The translations under genes and the position numbers were made by a program. A stretch of DNA of 64,000 nt from Cordylochernes scorpioides (lineage: Eukaryota > Arthropoda > Arachnida > Pseudoscorpiones > Chernetidae): assembly GCA_030710605.1 (NCBI GenBank), contig CP092865.1, positions 137,745,120-137,809,119 of the forward strand, in the 5' to 3' direction. A model generated the notes under the pieces. That model saw only the letters and a program-made list of their open reading frames with translations, searched no databases and had not been told where the DNA came from. Of this stretch, positions 55,155 to 64,000 are shown piece after piece; the first letter of the stretch is position 1; every line of letters starts with the position of its first letter.

Positions 55155-55580
55155 GCTTTTGCTATTAATTATGTCCCAAATGTTTTCTATATATTTAGGT
55201 TCTAATTGGGAGATCAAATAAATAATCTAGTGTCTTCCTGAATAATTCCACCTATTTTGAACTGTGCTTCAACCTGGAAGAACCATATTTCAGGTTTTTC
55301 AACCCAGAAAGGCGGTATTTTAACACTAACTTTGCATATTTCTGAGGTATCGCTAGGCTTATTTTCTGTTTCCATTTTACGTAAATTTAAATTCGACACA
55401 ACAGTTTAGAGATAAAGTTAAAAATAAAATATTGAGAAAAAATAATAAAGAAGATAATATAAAAACTTAGTCTTGAGATGATATCCCGATATCTTGGATG
55501 ATGCTTCTTTTCAAGCTTGAATCAATTTTTGTATTTCTTTGTCTCTTGAAATCTTCGTATGCTTTTTCTTTTCAATCACG
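55155..55580 (-). pseudogene. Inverted gag fragment of gypsy 2
   Basis: The reverse complement of the gypsy 1 leader and first 80 gag codons (about 29675-30110) lies here on the minus strand, including the gag start, and ends in a frame closure. It is a rearrangement inside the element, likely made during reverse transcription. Confidence 0.85.
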
Positions 55581-56690
55581 TCCGGGCATCAAAGCCACTA
55601 CTAAACAATTAACATCAAGATTTATATGGCCTAATATGAATAAAGACATTAGGAAATGGGCTCAAGCTTGTGTCAACTGCCAAAAGTGCAAGGTGTCGAT
55701 ACACACGAAATCAGAAATAGACAAATATCAAGAAGTGGATGAAAGATTTAGTGTTATCCCACATAGATCTAATTGGTCCTTTACCTCCATCGAATGGTAA
55801 CATATACTGTCTGACCTGCATCGACAGGTACACCAGCTGAATGAAAATTGTTCCGCTACCAGATATGAAGTCTGAAACGGTAGCGAGAGCGTTCTACGAA
55901 AACTGGATTGTTAGATTTGGAGCACCGCATACAGTGATATCAGATCAAGGAAAGCAGTTTACCTTCTCAACTTTTCAAAGATTTAACAACGCTGTGTGGT
56001 ATCAAGCTTCGCCATTCCACGGCGTACCACCCTCAGTGTAACGGGAAGATTGAAAGGCTTCATAGAACCATCAAAACTGCCATTCGTGCCCACAATGATA
56101 TTAAGTGGACAGAAACGCTGCCAAACAGTTCTCCTAGGCTTGCGTGCTGCTATCAACAAAGATAACAACCATTCTTTGCCTCAGATGGTATATGGCAAAA
56201 CCATCAGACTGCCTGGCGAATTCTTTGATGATTCTAAACATCACCTGCATGCTGAAAAATTTGTTCAACAGCTTCAAAAGCAAATGGAATTGCTCAAATC
56301 CTTGAATGAAAAACATCATTCGAAGACTAAAGTATTTGTCCATAAAGATCTGAAAACATGTTCACATGTATTTATCAGGACAGATCGAGTGAAAAAACCT
56401 CTTGAACCACCATATGAGGGACCATTTCCAGTCCTTGATAGAACAGACAAGTACTTCACACTCAAAGTGAAAGGAAGAAATGTGACCATATCGATTGACC
56501 GATTACGACCTGCTTACTTACTGGCAGATTCGGACAATATAACTTCAGAACACCCTACTGCAACAGAACGATCGTGTCGGGAGCGCTGCCTTCTACATCG
56601 TCCCAACAGAATCCTGACCCACCAGATGTGGAGAAGTACACAGAATTCCAAGGAACAGGATCAGCACCAGACCTGACAATTCAAGGAGCA
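55581..56690 (+). pseudogene. Integrase fragment of gypsy 2
   Basis: It starts within the HHCC zinc finger (GIKATTKQLTSRFIWPNMN, CVNCQKCK) and continues through the DDE core (APHTVISDQGKQF) and the PPYEGPFPVL module. There are at least three frame breaks, near 55760, 55960 and 56120. Protease, RT and RNase H are absent. Confidence 0.88.
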
Positions 56691-57366
56691 ATAGACTATA
56701 TTTCTCCTTTTTTTTCTTGCCTACATTGATGATGTATATATATTGTAATTAACCACTTTGTGCACCGAATCGTGACTTCGCCACTGGAAGGGGGGTACTG
56801 TGGGGGCCGAGAGACTTACTTCCTGCCTGCTGGGATGAGGGACCACGCCGTCAGCAAACATACAAGCGGGGGACATGAAATAGGAGATGACCACCGCTGT
56901 GCGGCGCGGCGGATCAGCGGAAGTGAATGAGAACCAGAATAGACATTCTAGGGTGTTGTTCTTTCGTCTTCCTCTAAAAATGAAGCTAATAAGTAATACC
57001 AATAAAACACTAACTTTGAAATACTTTCTGGGCCATCGCTGGACTAATAAATCGACACACCACAAGTATTTTTAAAGGGACCGGGAAAAAATGTTCACTT
57101 TATCGAGAGATTCGTTAGACAAACCTTTACTCGGGTAAAACCCGGGCGAAGCCGGGTACATCCATGCAAGAATAATGATACAATTCCGAGGCAAGATACT
57201 ATTCCTTTAACTTCCAATTACCGAGGGAACCAATTAATATTGATTTTATTCAACTTATCGAGTATTTTTCAAGGGACCGGGAAAAAAAAGGTTCACTTTA
57301 TCGAGAGATTCGTTAGACAAACCTTCACTCGGGTAAAACCCGGGCGAAGCTGGGTACATCCGCTAG

Positions 57367-58276
57367 TTTCTTATAAAAATGAGTTTATTCCCATAGTTTT
57401 CCCATGACACCAACAATTGCTAACTATACAAAGAGAATAAACATGACAATTGTTGAAGTGGTTTTGTAGAATGGACTGTTGAAACAGATGGTTGTGCTCA
57501 CCAGATCTCTCAATTTTCACCTTCAATTAGTGATTAGAGAAATTTGTATAATATAAAAGAAAAAGACTCAAAGTAATTACATATTTAACATATGGGCAAT
57601 ACAAGAGTATTTAAAACTATTTTATCTTGGACTATTATTAATTAAACAAGTTTCTACTTCCCTTCTACGATGGGAAATCATTAGAGGATCCTGGTTCATC
57701 AGAAGTGAACACCTCTTCAGTGGTTTTGGCAGTTTAATAAACTAGATTGCTCTTATAGTGCATTAGCTTTTATATATCAAGTACTAACCCCCATTTATGT
57801 TATGTTTTTAAATACAAGATTTATATATAAACCACAAAATGTTTATTCTTAAATCAACATTTTAAAGAACATGTGGTTAAGATTGAGGGGCATCTGATGA
57901 GGGACATCTCTCTCTGAAAGAGAGGCGTGGACTTTATAAATAAAGAAAATTGACATGTAGTATTGATAACCCCACAACGTGTCTCCAATAATAAGTTTAT
58001 TCGAATAGTTACTCATGAAAAAAACAAATGCCAATTATACAAACAGAATAAACATGGAAATTGTTGAAGTGGTCTGGTAGATTGGACTATTTAAACCGAT
58101 TATGGGCTCACTACTGATGAGACAGACCCTCTCAATTGGCACCCTGCATTTAGTGAATGAAGAAATTTGAGTAAGATAAAAAATAATTCGTAGAATAATT
58201 ATATCTTTAACATATGGGCCTAATACAAATAGGTTCGAAGCAATTTTTATCACAAACTATTAAAAAATATATATAT
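57367..58276. other. Host DNA, second copy of 29362-29405 plus 34232-35090
   Basis: This block holds the undisturbed target site of gypsy 1 (CCCATGACACCAAC, 57401-57414). No gene is visible. A MITE E-like inverted pair lies near 57650-57765. Confidence 0.8.
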
Positions 58277-58603
58277 TGTTACATCATGATTAATGGCGTA
58301 TTTCTTATATTATTTTTAATATATTTGAAATTTAAACTATATATTTTTATATTCTATGATATTTATTTAAAACAGATTATTTAGATTATCATCATTTGTA
58401 TTTAGGTACACGTGTGACTTCACTGCTCTCTTTGATGTGAGAAAATAAATAAAGGATTCTGGAGGCTACTTAAAGTAGGCTTATCTCATTATTCTCTTAT
58501 ATAAATTTGTAGGATGGTTGAAACACGCTCTGGTAAGATGCAAGACCCAGCACATGAGAGAATCATGGCTGAAGAGTCTGCCAAGCCGCAGTCTGGTGCA
58601 ACA
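58277..58603 (+). repeat. 5' LTR of gypsy 3, containing the gag start
   Basis: It begins TGTTACATCATG and ends GGTGCAACA. The gag ATG (58514) lies 237 bp into the LTR, so the last 90 bp encode the first 30 residues of Gag. AATAAA occurs near 58446. Confidence 0.92.
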
Positions 58604-59678
58604 ATTGGTGGAGATGCTAGTTCCGACCCAGTTGTCCTGAACCCCAACATAGACATCCCCAAATATGATGGAACAGAAGACCCTCGCCCATGGATTGAGT
58701 CCCTTGAAGAAATTGGCTTCCTGTACCACTGGGCAGAATATATTATTTCTCGCTATGCAGCCATGAACATGATTGGTAGCGCCAAAACCTGGCTGGACCT
58801 ACACAAGATAAGTTTTACCAGCTGGGAACATTTCAAGAGCCGCCTAATTCAGGATTTTGGCTCAGACGCCAACAAAGAAGAATTGAAAATGAGGCTGAAC
58901 AGAATGCAGCAGTGGAATGAACCTGCAATCAGGTTTGCAGAGGATATCCTGGTTCTGTGCAACAAGGTCGATCCCCAAATGGAAGAAGAGAATAAAATAA
59001 ATTGGGTTATTGGAGGGTTAAAGAAAGAATACTCTTTTGCCCTCTACTTAAACCCTCCTAAGAATACCAACGAACTCCTAAGATTGTGTAAAAAGATGGA
59101 TTTGTTTGAAAATAATTATCAAGAACGTATAGAAAAATCAAAGGCTCTTTATAATGGACCACGCTCTCCTCGTCCCCATCATCAAGAGCAATGGAAGAAT
59201 GCTACGTCGTTCAGAAGACCATATCAGAAACACCTCCAAGCCCCAGGGCCCCGCTCCGAGGTACTACCAGAACACCTCCAAGCCCCAGGCCCCCACTCCG
59301 AGGTATTACCAGAACAAGCCTTTGCCCCAGGTATCTGCCCCTAGACGATCTTACACTCCCAATCCTGAGCCAAAACCGGTCTACCCAAGTAAAACATACA
59401 ATAAGAATTCAAATTCAAATAGGAATAGGACAGAAGACGGGAGACCAATATGTTTCAAGTGTAACAAGCCAGGACACGTAGCGCGGTATTGCAGAGTCAG
59501 GTTTGTAAGAATTGTGGAAGAGGACCCCATAGTTACACAAGACAAGGTCGAAGAAGAAATCCGAATGGATAATGGAACTCAGAAGTCGAGACCTCTGCTC
59601 TACGCTGACGTAAGTAATAGCACGAACTCTGGTATCCCTACAAGGAATAGATATGCCGCATTAGAAGATTTAAACTAA
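58514..59678 (+). pseudogene. Gypsy 3 Gag, one frameshift
   Basis: The ORF starts MVETRSGKMQDPAHERIMAE within the LTR. A retrotransposon Gag domain follows (AAMNMIGSAKTWLDL, SWEHFKSRLIQDFG, MRLNRMQQWNE), then a repeated stretch rich in Pro, Gln and Tyr, and in the +1-shifted frame a CCHC zinc knuckle CFKCNKPGHVARYC. The break lies near 59225-59230, where the first of three repeated TACCAGAACA-like words has an extra A. Upstream the frame is open for about 237 codons. Gag would assemble the particle and bind the RNA. Confidence 0.85.
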
Positions 59679-59752
59679 ACATCGCGCCTGAGTCCGTCAA
59701 TCAAAGCAAGTCGACCATAAATGGAATTAAAAAGTTGGACTCCAAATATAAA

Positions 59753-61810
59753 ATGAACATTAACGTGGATAGAATCGGTATCTGCGAAGCTTTGATTGAT
59801 ACAGGCGCCGATCTTTCAGTGGTCGACCTTAGTACAGCTCTTAACACAGGTCTTGAAATAATAAATCCTGATAAAATGTGCTCCGGACCCGATGGCAAAG
59901 AATTAGATATCGTAGGAAATATTATTTTAAATATAAAATTTGATGACAAAACAATTACACATCAATTTGTGATAATGAGAACACATTTGCGAATATTTAT
60001 ACTTGGACGTGATTTTCTTAAGAAAATGAACGCAAAAATTGATTGTCAGCGTGAAATAATCAAATATGACTTGACAGAAAATCGTGACGTAATCAAATAT
60101 CAACAGAAGAAAATAAAAAGTGCAAAGGATGCCATTATACCAGAACTTTCTATTAAATTGATTAATGCATTTGTAGAAGCAGAGGATGGCGAATACATCA
60201 TCGAGGAGAACCATAGAATGTTTCAAACAAATGGACTTCGACTAGCGAGAAGCTTAATAAATGTTGTGAATAAGGAAACATATATCTGGATAACAAACCC
60301 TTACCCTCGACCATTAGAAATATTAAAAAACCAAACATTGTGCTTTGGAAGTCAGCCAGCCGAAGTGAATCTTATGGAAGAAAGTGAACAAAAAGAGCAT
60401 GAAGAACCCCAATTTCAGATAAACGAAAATTTAGCATATAAGGAAAAGGAGCAATTGAAACAAGTTTTGGAAAGGTACGAGGATTTGTTTTCGTCGGGAT
60501 TAGGAAGATCCAACTTAGTGAAACATCGGATCGATACAGAAGGCGCGAAACCGATCAAACACAAGCCGTATAGGGTGAGCGCGAAAGAGCGAGAAATCAT
60601 AAAAGAACAAATTGATGAAATGCTCAGAGACGGCATAATTAGACCATCCTCGAGTCCATGGTCCTTCCCTGTAATCTTGGTCAAGAAGCGAGATGGTAAG
60701 TACAGATTTTGCGTTGACTACAGAAAATTGAATGATGTAACAGTGAAGGATGTTTACCCAATTCCCAGAATTGATGAAGTATTGGATACACTTCAAGGAT
60801 CCAAATACTTTTCAGCAATTGACCTTAAATCAGGATATTGGCAAGTAGAGGTTGAGGAGAAAGATAAAGAAAAGACAGCCTTCACTACAGCACATGGCCT
60901 ATATGAGTTCAACGTAATGCCCTTTGGTCTATGCAATGCCCCTGCTACATTTGAGAGGAACATGGAAAATATGCTTGGTAATCTTAGATGGCAAATTTGC
61001 TTATGTTATCTAGATGAAGTAATCATTTATAGCTCGGATTTTTCAACACATCTCAAAAGAATAGAAGCTGTTTTAAAATGTTTTCGCGAGGCTAATTTAA
61101 AATTGAACAACAAAAAATGCCAATTTGCTTTCGAAGAACTGGAGATTCTTGGCCATATAACTAATCAACATGGAATAAAACCAGCGGAGCATAATATCAA
61201 GGCTATTAGAGATTTTCCTCGGCCCAAAAAGATAAAAGAAGTTCAATCATTTTTAGGAATGTGCTCATATTATAGAAAATTTATCAAAGGTTTTTCAAAA
61301 ATTGCCGATCCATTAACCAGTCTTATAAAAAAGAATGTACCTTTTACCTGGACAGAAAATCAAGAAAAAGCATTTCAAACCCTTAAAGTAGCATTGATAA
61401 ATCCTCCAATCTTAGGGCACTTTGACCCGAATGCAATTACTTACATTCATACTGACGCATCTAACATCGGCCTGGGTGCAACATTAGTCCAAAAGTTCGG
61501 CGATAAAGAAAAAGTTATCTCATATTTAAGTCGAACACTGAGCAAACCTGAGCAAAATTATTCGACTACCGAAAAAGAATGTCTAGCTGTTGTGTGGTCA
61601 ATGTCCAAGTTACGACCCTACCTATATGGAAGGCACTTCAAAATCGTAACTGATCATCACGCACTATGCTGGCTTAAGAATCTGAAAGATCCGACCGGCC
61701 GATTAGCACGATGGGCACTGAAGATTCAGGAATATAATTTCGAAATTATACACAAATCGGGTAAAAAACATCTGGACGCTGATGGTCTATCTAGAGGATC
61801 CCTTACCTGA
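59753..61810 (+). CDS. Gypsy 3 Pol: protease, reverse transcriptase, RNase H
   Basis: A long open frame of about 685 codons encodes an aspartic protease (ALIDTGADLSVVDL), reverse transcriptase (FCVDYRKLNDVTVKDVYPIP, GLCNAPATFER) and RNase H (HTDASNIGLGATLVQ, TEKECLAVVW, VTDHHALCWL, LDADGLSR). The RT active site reads CYLDEVIIYS: the second Asp of the usual YxDD motif is Glu (codon 61016-61018), which should weaken or abolish polymerisation. The frame ends at 61810, just after LSRG, through a shift into the integrase frame. First ATG at 59753; the frame is open from 59735. Confidence 0.9.
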   Translation: MNINVDRIGICEALIDTGADLSVVDLSTALNTGLEIINPDKMCSGPDGKELDIVGNIILNIKFDDKTITHQFVIMRTHLRIFILGRDFLKKMNAKIDCQREIIKYDLTENRDVIKYQQKKIKSAKDAIIPELSIKLINAFVEAEDGEYIIEENHRMFQTNGLRLARSLINVVNKETYIWITNPYPRPLEILKNQTLCFGSQPAEVNLMEESEQKEHEEPQFQINENLAYKEKEQLKQVLERYEDLFSSGLGRSNLVKHRIDTEGAKPIKHKPYRVSAKEREIIKEQIDEMLRDGIIRPSSSPWSFPVILVKKRDGKYRFCVDYRKLNDVTVKDVYPIPRIDEVLDTLQGSKYFSAIDLKSGYWQVEVEEKDKEKTAFTTAHGLYEFNVMPFGLCNAPATFERNMENMLGNLRWQICLCYLDEVIIYSSDFSTHLKRIEAVLKCFREANLKLNNKKCQFAFEELEILGHITNQHGIKPAEHNIKAIRDFPRPKKIKEVQSFLGMCSYYRKFIKGFSKIADPLTSLIKKNVPFTWTENQEKAFQTLKVALINPPILGHFDPNAITYIHTDASNIGLGATLVQKFGDKEKVISYLSRTLSKPEQNYSTTEKECLAVVWSMSKLRPYLYGRHFKIVTDHHALCWLKNLKDPTGRLARWALKIQEYNFEIIHKSGKKHLDADGLSRGSLT

Positions 61811-63144
61811 AAACGAATGTGACGAAGATTATGAAAGACTATTTCTGAATCAAATAATAGACGTAAAGGATGATTTTATTGAGAATATTAAGGAGAACCT
61901 TAGTGGAAACAAGCGTTCAATTACACAGAACTTCAAAGAAGAAAATCGGTGTCTCTACAAGAAAAATCCAAATCCTGAAGGTAGGGTATGGTTGCTGGTA
62001 GTGCCAAAGAAGAGAAGGAAGGAAGTCATGAGTGAATACCACAACCATATGCTGAATGGCCATCTGGGCGTCGCCAGAACCACTTACCGATTGAAGAATA
62101 AATACTATTGGCCTTCCATGTTGAAAGATGTTTCAGAATTTGTAAAGACATGCCATCTTTGCCAAAGTCGGAAAGGTTCAAATCACTTGCCTTCTGGACT
62201 TCTACAACCTATTCCCCCAGCTAACTACCCTTTTGAAAGAATCGGAATTGACTTTGTTGGCCCCTTGCCATCAACGAAAAGAAGAAGGAAGTGGATAATT
62301 GTGTTGACTGATTATTGTACCAAGTATGCTGAAACAAAGGCAGTATCAGAAGCAACCGTGAAAGAAGTCTCTACATTTTTAATTGAACATATTATTTTAC
62401 GTCACGGGGCCCCAAAATTTCTTATTAGAGATAGAGGTTCACAATTCACTAGCAATTTGATGAAGGAGGTAATGAAAATGTGCAAAGTGAAACACTGCTT
62501 CAACAACGAGCTACCACCCCCAGACTAACGGACTAACGGAACGGCTAAATAGAACTTTAATCAATATGATCAGCATGTATGTGAACACAGACCAAAAGAA
62601 CTGGGATGAAATCCTCCCTTTTATCACCCACGCGTATAATACCACGATTCAAGAAACCACAGGCTACTCTCCATTTTTCCTGTTGTTTGGAAGGGAACCC
62701 ATGTCCCTCTTAGACGACGAGAATATCCCAACGGACAGTAACATGGACAATTACGACGAATATATAGAAAACTACTTAGATAAAATAGCAAGGACGAGAC
62801 AGGTAGTCATTAACAACACAGAGAAGACTCAGGAAAGGATGAAAAGAAACTATGACAAAAAACACAATGAGAAAATCTATGAACCAGGACATTTAGTGGC
62901 AGTTTGGACACCAGTCAGGAAAATCGGAAAATGTGAAAAACTATTGAGAAAATATTTTGGCCCATATCGAATATTAAAGAAGCTGTCTAACATAAATTAC
63001 TTAATTGAGCCGAAAGATAATCCTGGCCAAGACCCACTGATTGTCCATGTCTCAAGACTCAAACCCTATTTTGAGAGAATTGATGAGGTAACTCACGAGG
63101 ACGTGACGACCTCTGGAGAGGGGGAAGTGTTACATCATGATTAA
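61782..63144 (+). pseudogene. Gypsy 3 integrase, one frameshift
   Basis: It reads on from RNase H in another frame. The HHCC finger is HMLNGHLGVARTTYRLKNK..CHLCQSR, and the DDE core starts at IGIDFVGPLP and FLIRDRGSQFTSN. The frame is lost near 62515 in a C run (ACCACCCCCAG), before the catalytic Glu region (TERLNRTL in the next frame). The rest is open from 62566 to 63144 and includes the KYFGPYRIL GPY/F module. Integrase inserts the cDNA into the genome. Confidence 0.88.
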
Positions 63145-63454
63145 TGGCGTATTTCTTATATTATTTTTAATATATTTGAAATTTAAATTATATATTTTTA
63201 TATTCTATGATATTTATTTAAAACAGATTATTTAGATTATCATCATTTGTATTTAGGTACACGTGTGACTTCACTGCTCTCTTTGATGTGAGAAAATAAA
63301 TAAAGGATTCTGGAAGCTACTTAAAGTAGGCTTATCTCATTATTCTCTTATATAAATTTGTAGGATGGTTGAAACACGCTCTGGTAAGATGCAAGACCCA
63401 GCACATGAGAGAATCATGGCTGAAGAGTCTGCCAAGCCGCAGCCTGGTGCAACA
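63128..63454 (+). repeat. 3' LTR of gypsy 3
   Basis: It differs from the 5' LTR at three sites in 327. It carries a second copy of the gag start, which is cut off after 30 codons by flanking DNA. Confidence 0.93.
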
Positions 63455-63768
63455 ATATACTTCGGTGAAAAAATATTAGGCAGCCTGGCTCATCAGTAGT
63501 AAACCCCTTCTCTCGACAGTTCAATAAACCAGACCGCTATAATATTGCTATCTAGCACCAACAGATGTTATGTTCTTAAATAAGATAGTTACAAGATATA
63601 TAGACCACAAAATATTTATTGTTAAATCGACATTTTAAGAACAGATGGTTAAGTTCAAGAAGTCTGGTGATGAGGTACAAGTCTCTCTGATGTTATTTCT
63701 CCACATCTTTTTCAACTGGAAGAGGCGTGGCGTGGGATTCGCCCTCTTCTATGGAGGCGTCGAAAATG
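63455..63768. other. Host DNA leading to the second satellite array
   Basis: It repeats 35091-35406 closely, including ATATTAGGCAGCCTGGCTCA. No gene. Confidence 0.75.
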
Positions 63769-64000
63769 GTCAGACCAAGGTAGGGGGTTCAATAGCCATG
63801 CCAGTCCAAGGTATTGGTGTTCTTTAACCTGGTCAGTCCAAGGTATTGGCGTTCTTTAGCCTGGTCAGTCCAAGGTAGAGGCGTTCTTTAGCCCGGTCAG
63901 TCCAATGTATCGGCGTTCTTTAGCCTGGTTAGTCCAAGGTAGAGGCGTTCTTTAGCCTGGTCAGTCCAATGTATTGGCGTTCTTTAGTCTGGTCAGTCCA
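63769..64000 (+). repeat. 32-bp satellite array, start of a second block
   Basis: The same unit as at 35407-39478 (CAGTCCAAGGTAGAGGCG..). At least seven units are visible and the array runs off the window. Confidence 0.93.

Larger units (their letters stand above)
54845..57064 (+). mobile_element. Ty3/gypsy element 2, internally inverted
   Basis: LTRs at 54845-55112 and 56799-57064 begin TGTGGGGGCCGAGAG and are flanked by AGTA on both sides (54841-54844, 57065-57068). After the primer site the interior holds an inverted piece of leader and gag, then jumps to the integrase part of pol. The LTR is related to gypsy 1 but clearly a different subfamily. Confidence 0.9.
50411..57366 (+). mobile_element. 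Helitron HA copy 3, split by a LINE and an LTR element
   Basis: The 5' part (50411-50530) abuts copy 2. The middle resumes at about 54676, is split again at 54845-57064 and ends at CTAG 57363-57366. The last 195 bp with the hairpin are present twice (57065-57165 and 57171-57366), the first without CTAG. The 3' flank equals that of the Helitron at 28639-29361. Confidence 0.8.
58277..63454 (+). mobile_element. Ty3/gypsy LTR retrotransposon 3, young
   Basis: Two 327-bp LTRs (58277-58603 and 63128-63454) differ at three positions and are flanked by ATAT. The empty site is in the other copy of the host block near 35090. A GGAGAGGGGGAAG purine tract precedes the 3' LTR. It belongs to a different family from gypsy 1 and 2. 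The coding region has four defects described in the gene entries. Confidence 0.93.

Overview
The window is animal nuclear DNA, almost certainly from an invertebrate. It is AT-rich, its one recognisable host gene is split into exons of 80-220 bp with consensus GT..AG sites and kilobase introns, and most of the rest is transposable elements. The Ty3/gypsy, non-LTR, Helitron, mariner, SINE and MITE mix would fit an arthropod or mollusc; the lineage cannot be fixed from sequence alone. Two runs of exactly 100 N (12699-12798 and 40174-40273) divide the window into three contigs.

The host gene is AMT, the mitochondrial aminomethyltransferase (T-protein) of the glycine cleavage system. It occurs three times. 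Contig 1 carries exons for about the C-terminal two thirds on the minus strand (3734-10113). Contig 2 carries the same six exons on the plus strand (15727-24192), so the two copies stand head to head around a spacer holding the first gap. Contig 3 carries only the last two exons (43636-44505), and the first of these has a one-base frameshift. No N-terminal exons are visible. Bases 1-12325 are the reverse complement of about 12986-28607, and 41425-48912 repeats 22765-28607 in direct orientation. The order of blocks in contig 3 follows contig 2 on into the flanking Helitron, host DNA and satellite, which suggests allelic haplotypes or recent segmental copies placed next to each other.

Distal to the gene lie layered transposons. 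Contig 2 has a Helitron (28639-29361), a Ty3/gypsy element with identical 247-bp LTRs (29406-34231) and a 32-bp satellite array (about 35407-39478). Contig 3 has a degenerate gypsy fragment, a decayed mariner (41843-43112), two abutting Helitrons, a GC-rich L1/Tx1-like LINE and a rearranged gypsy copy nested in the second Helitron, then a different young gypsy element (58277-63454) whose gag start codon lies inside its LTR, and the start of another satellite array. Each of the two young gypsy elements has its empty site in the other copy of the duplication.

The commonest repeat is a palindromic foldback element of about 115-390 bp, seen more than 25 times. Each half carries a CTGANGA - stem - GAAAC-GTC motif that matches a small hammerhead ribozyme with almost no stem III, a type known from Penelope-like retroelements. 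These palindromes, usually with ribozyme motifs on both strands and in one place amplified as a 166-bp tandem array, are the most unusual signal in the window.
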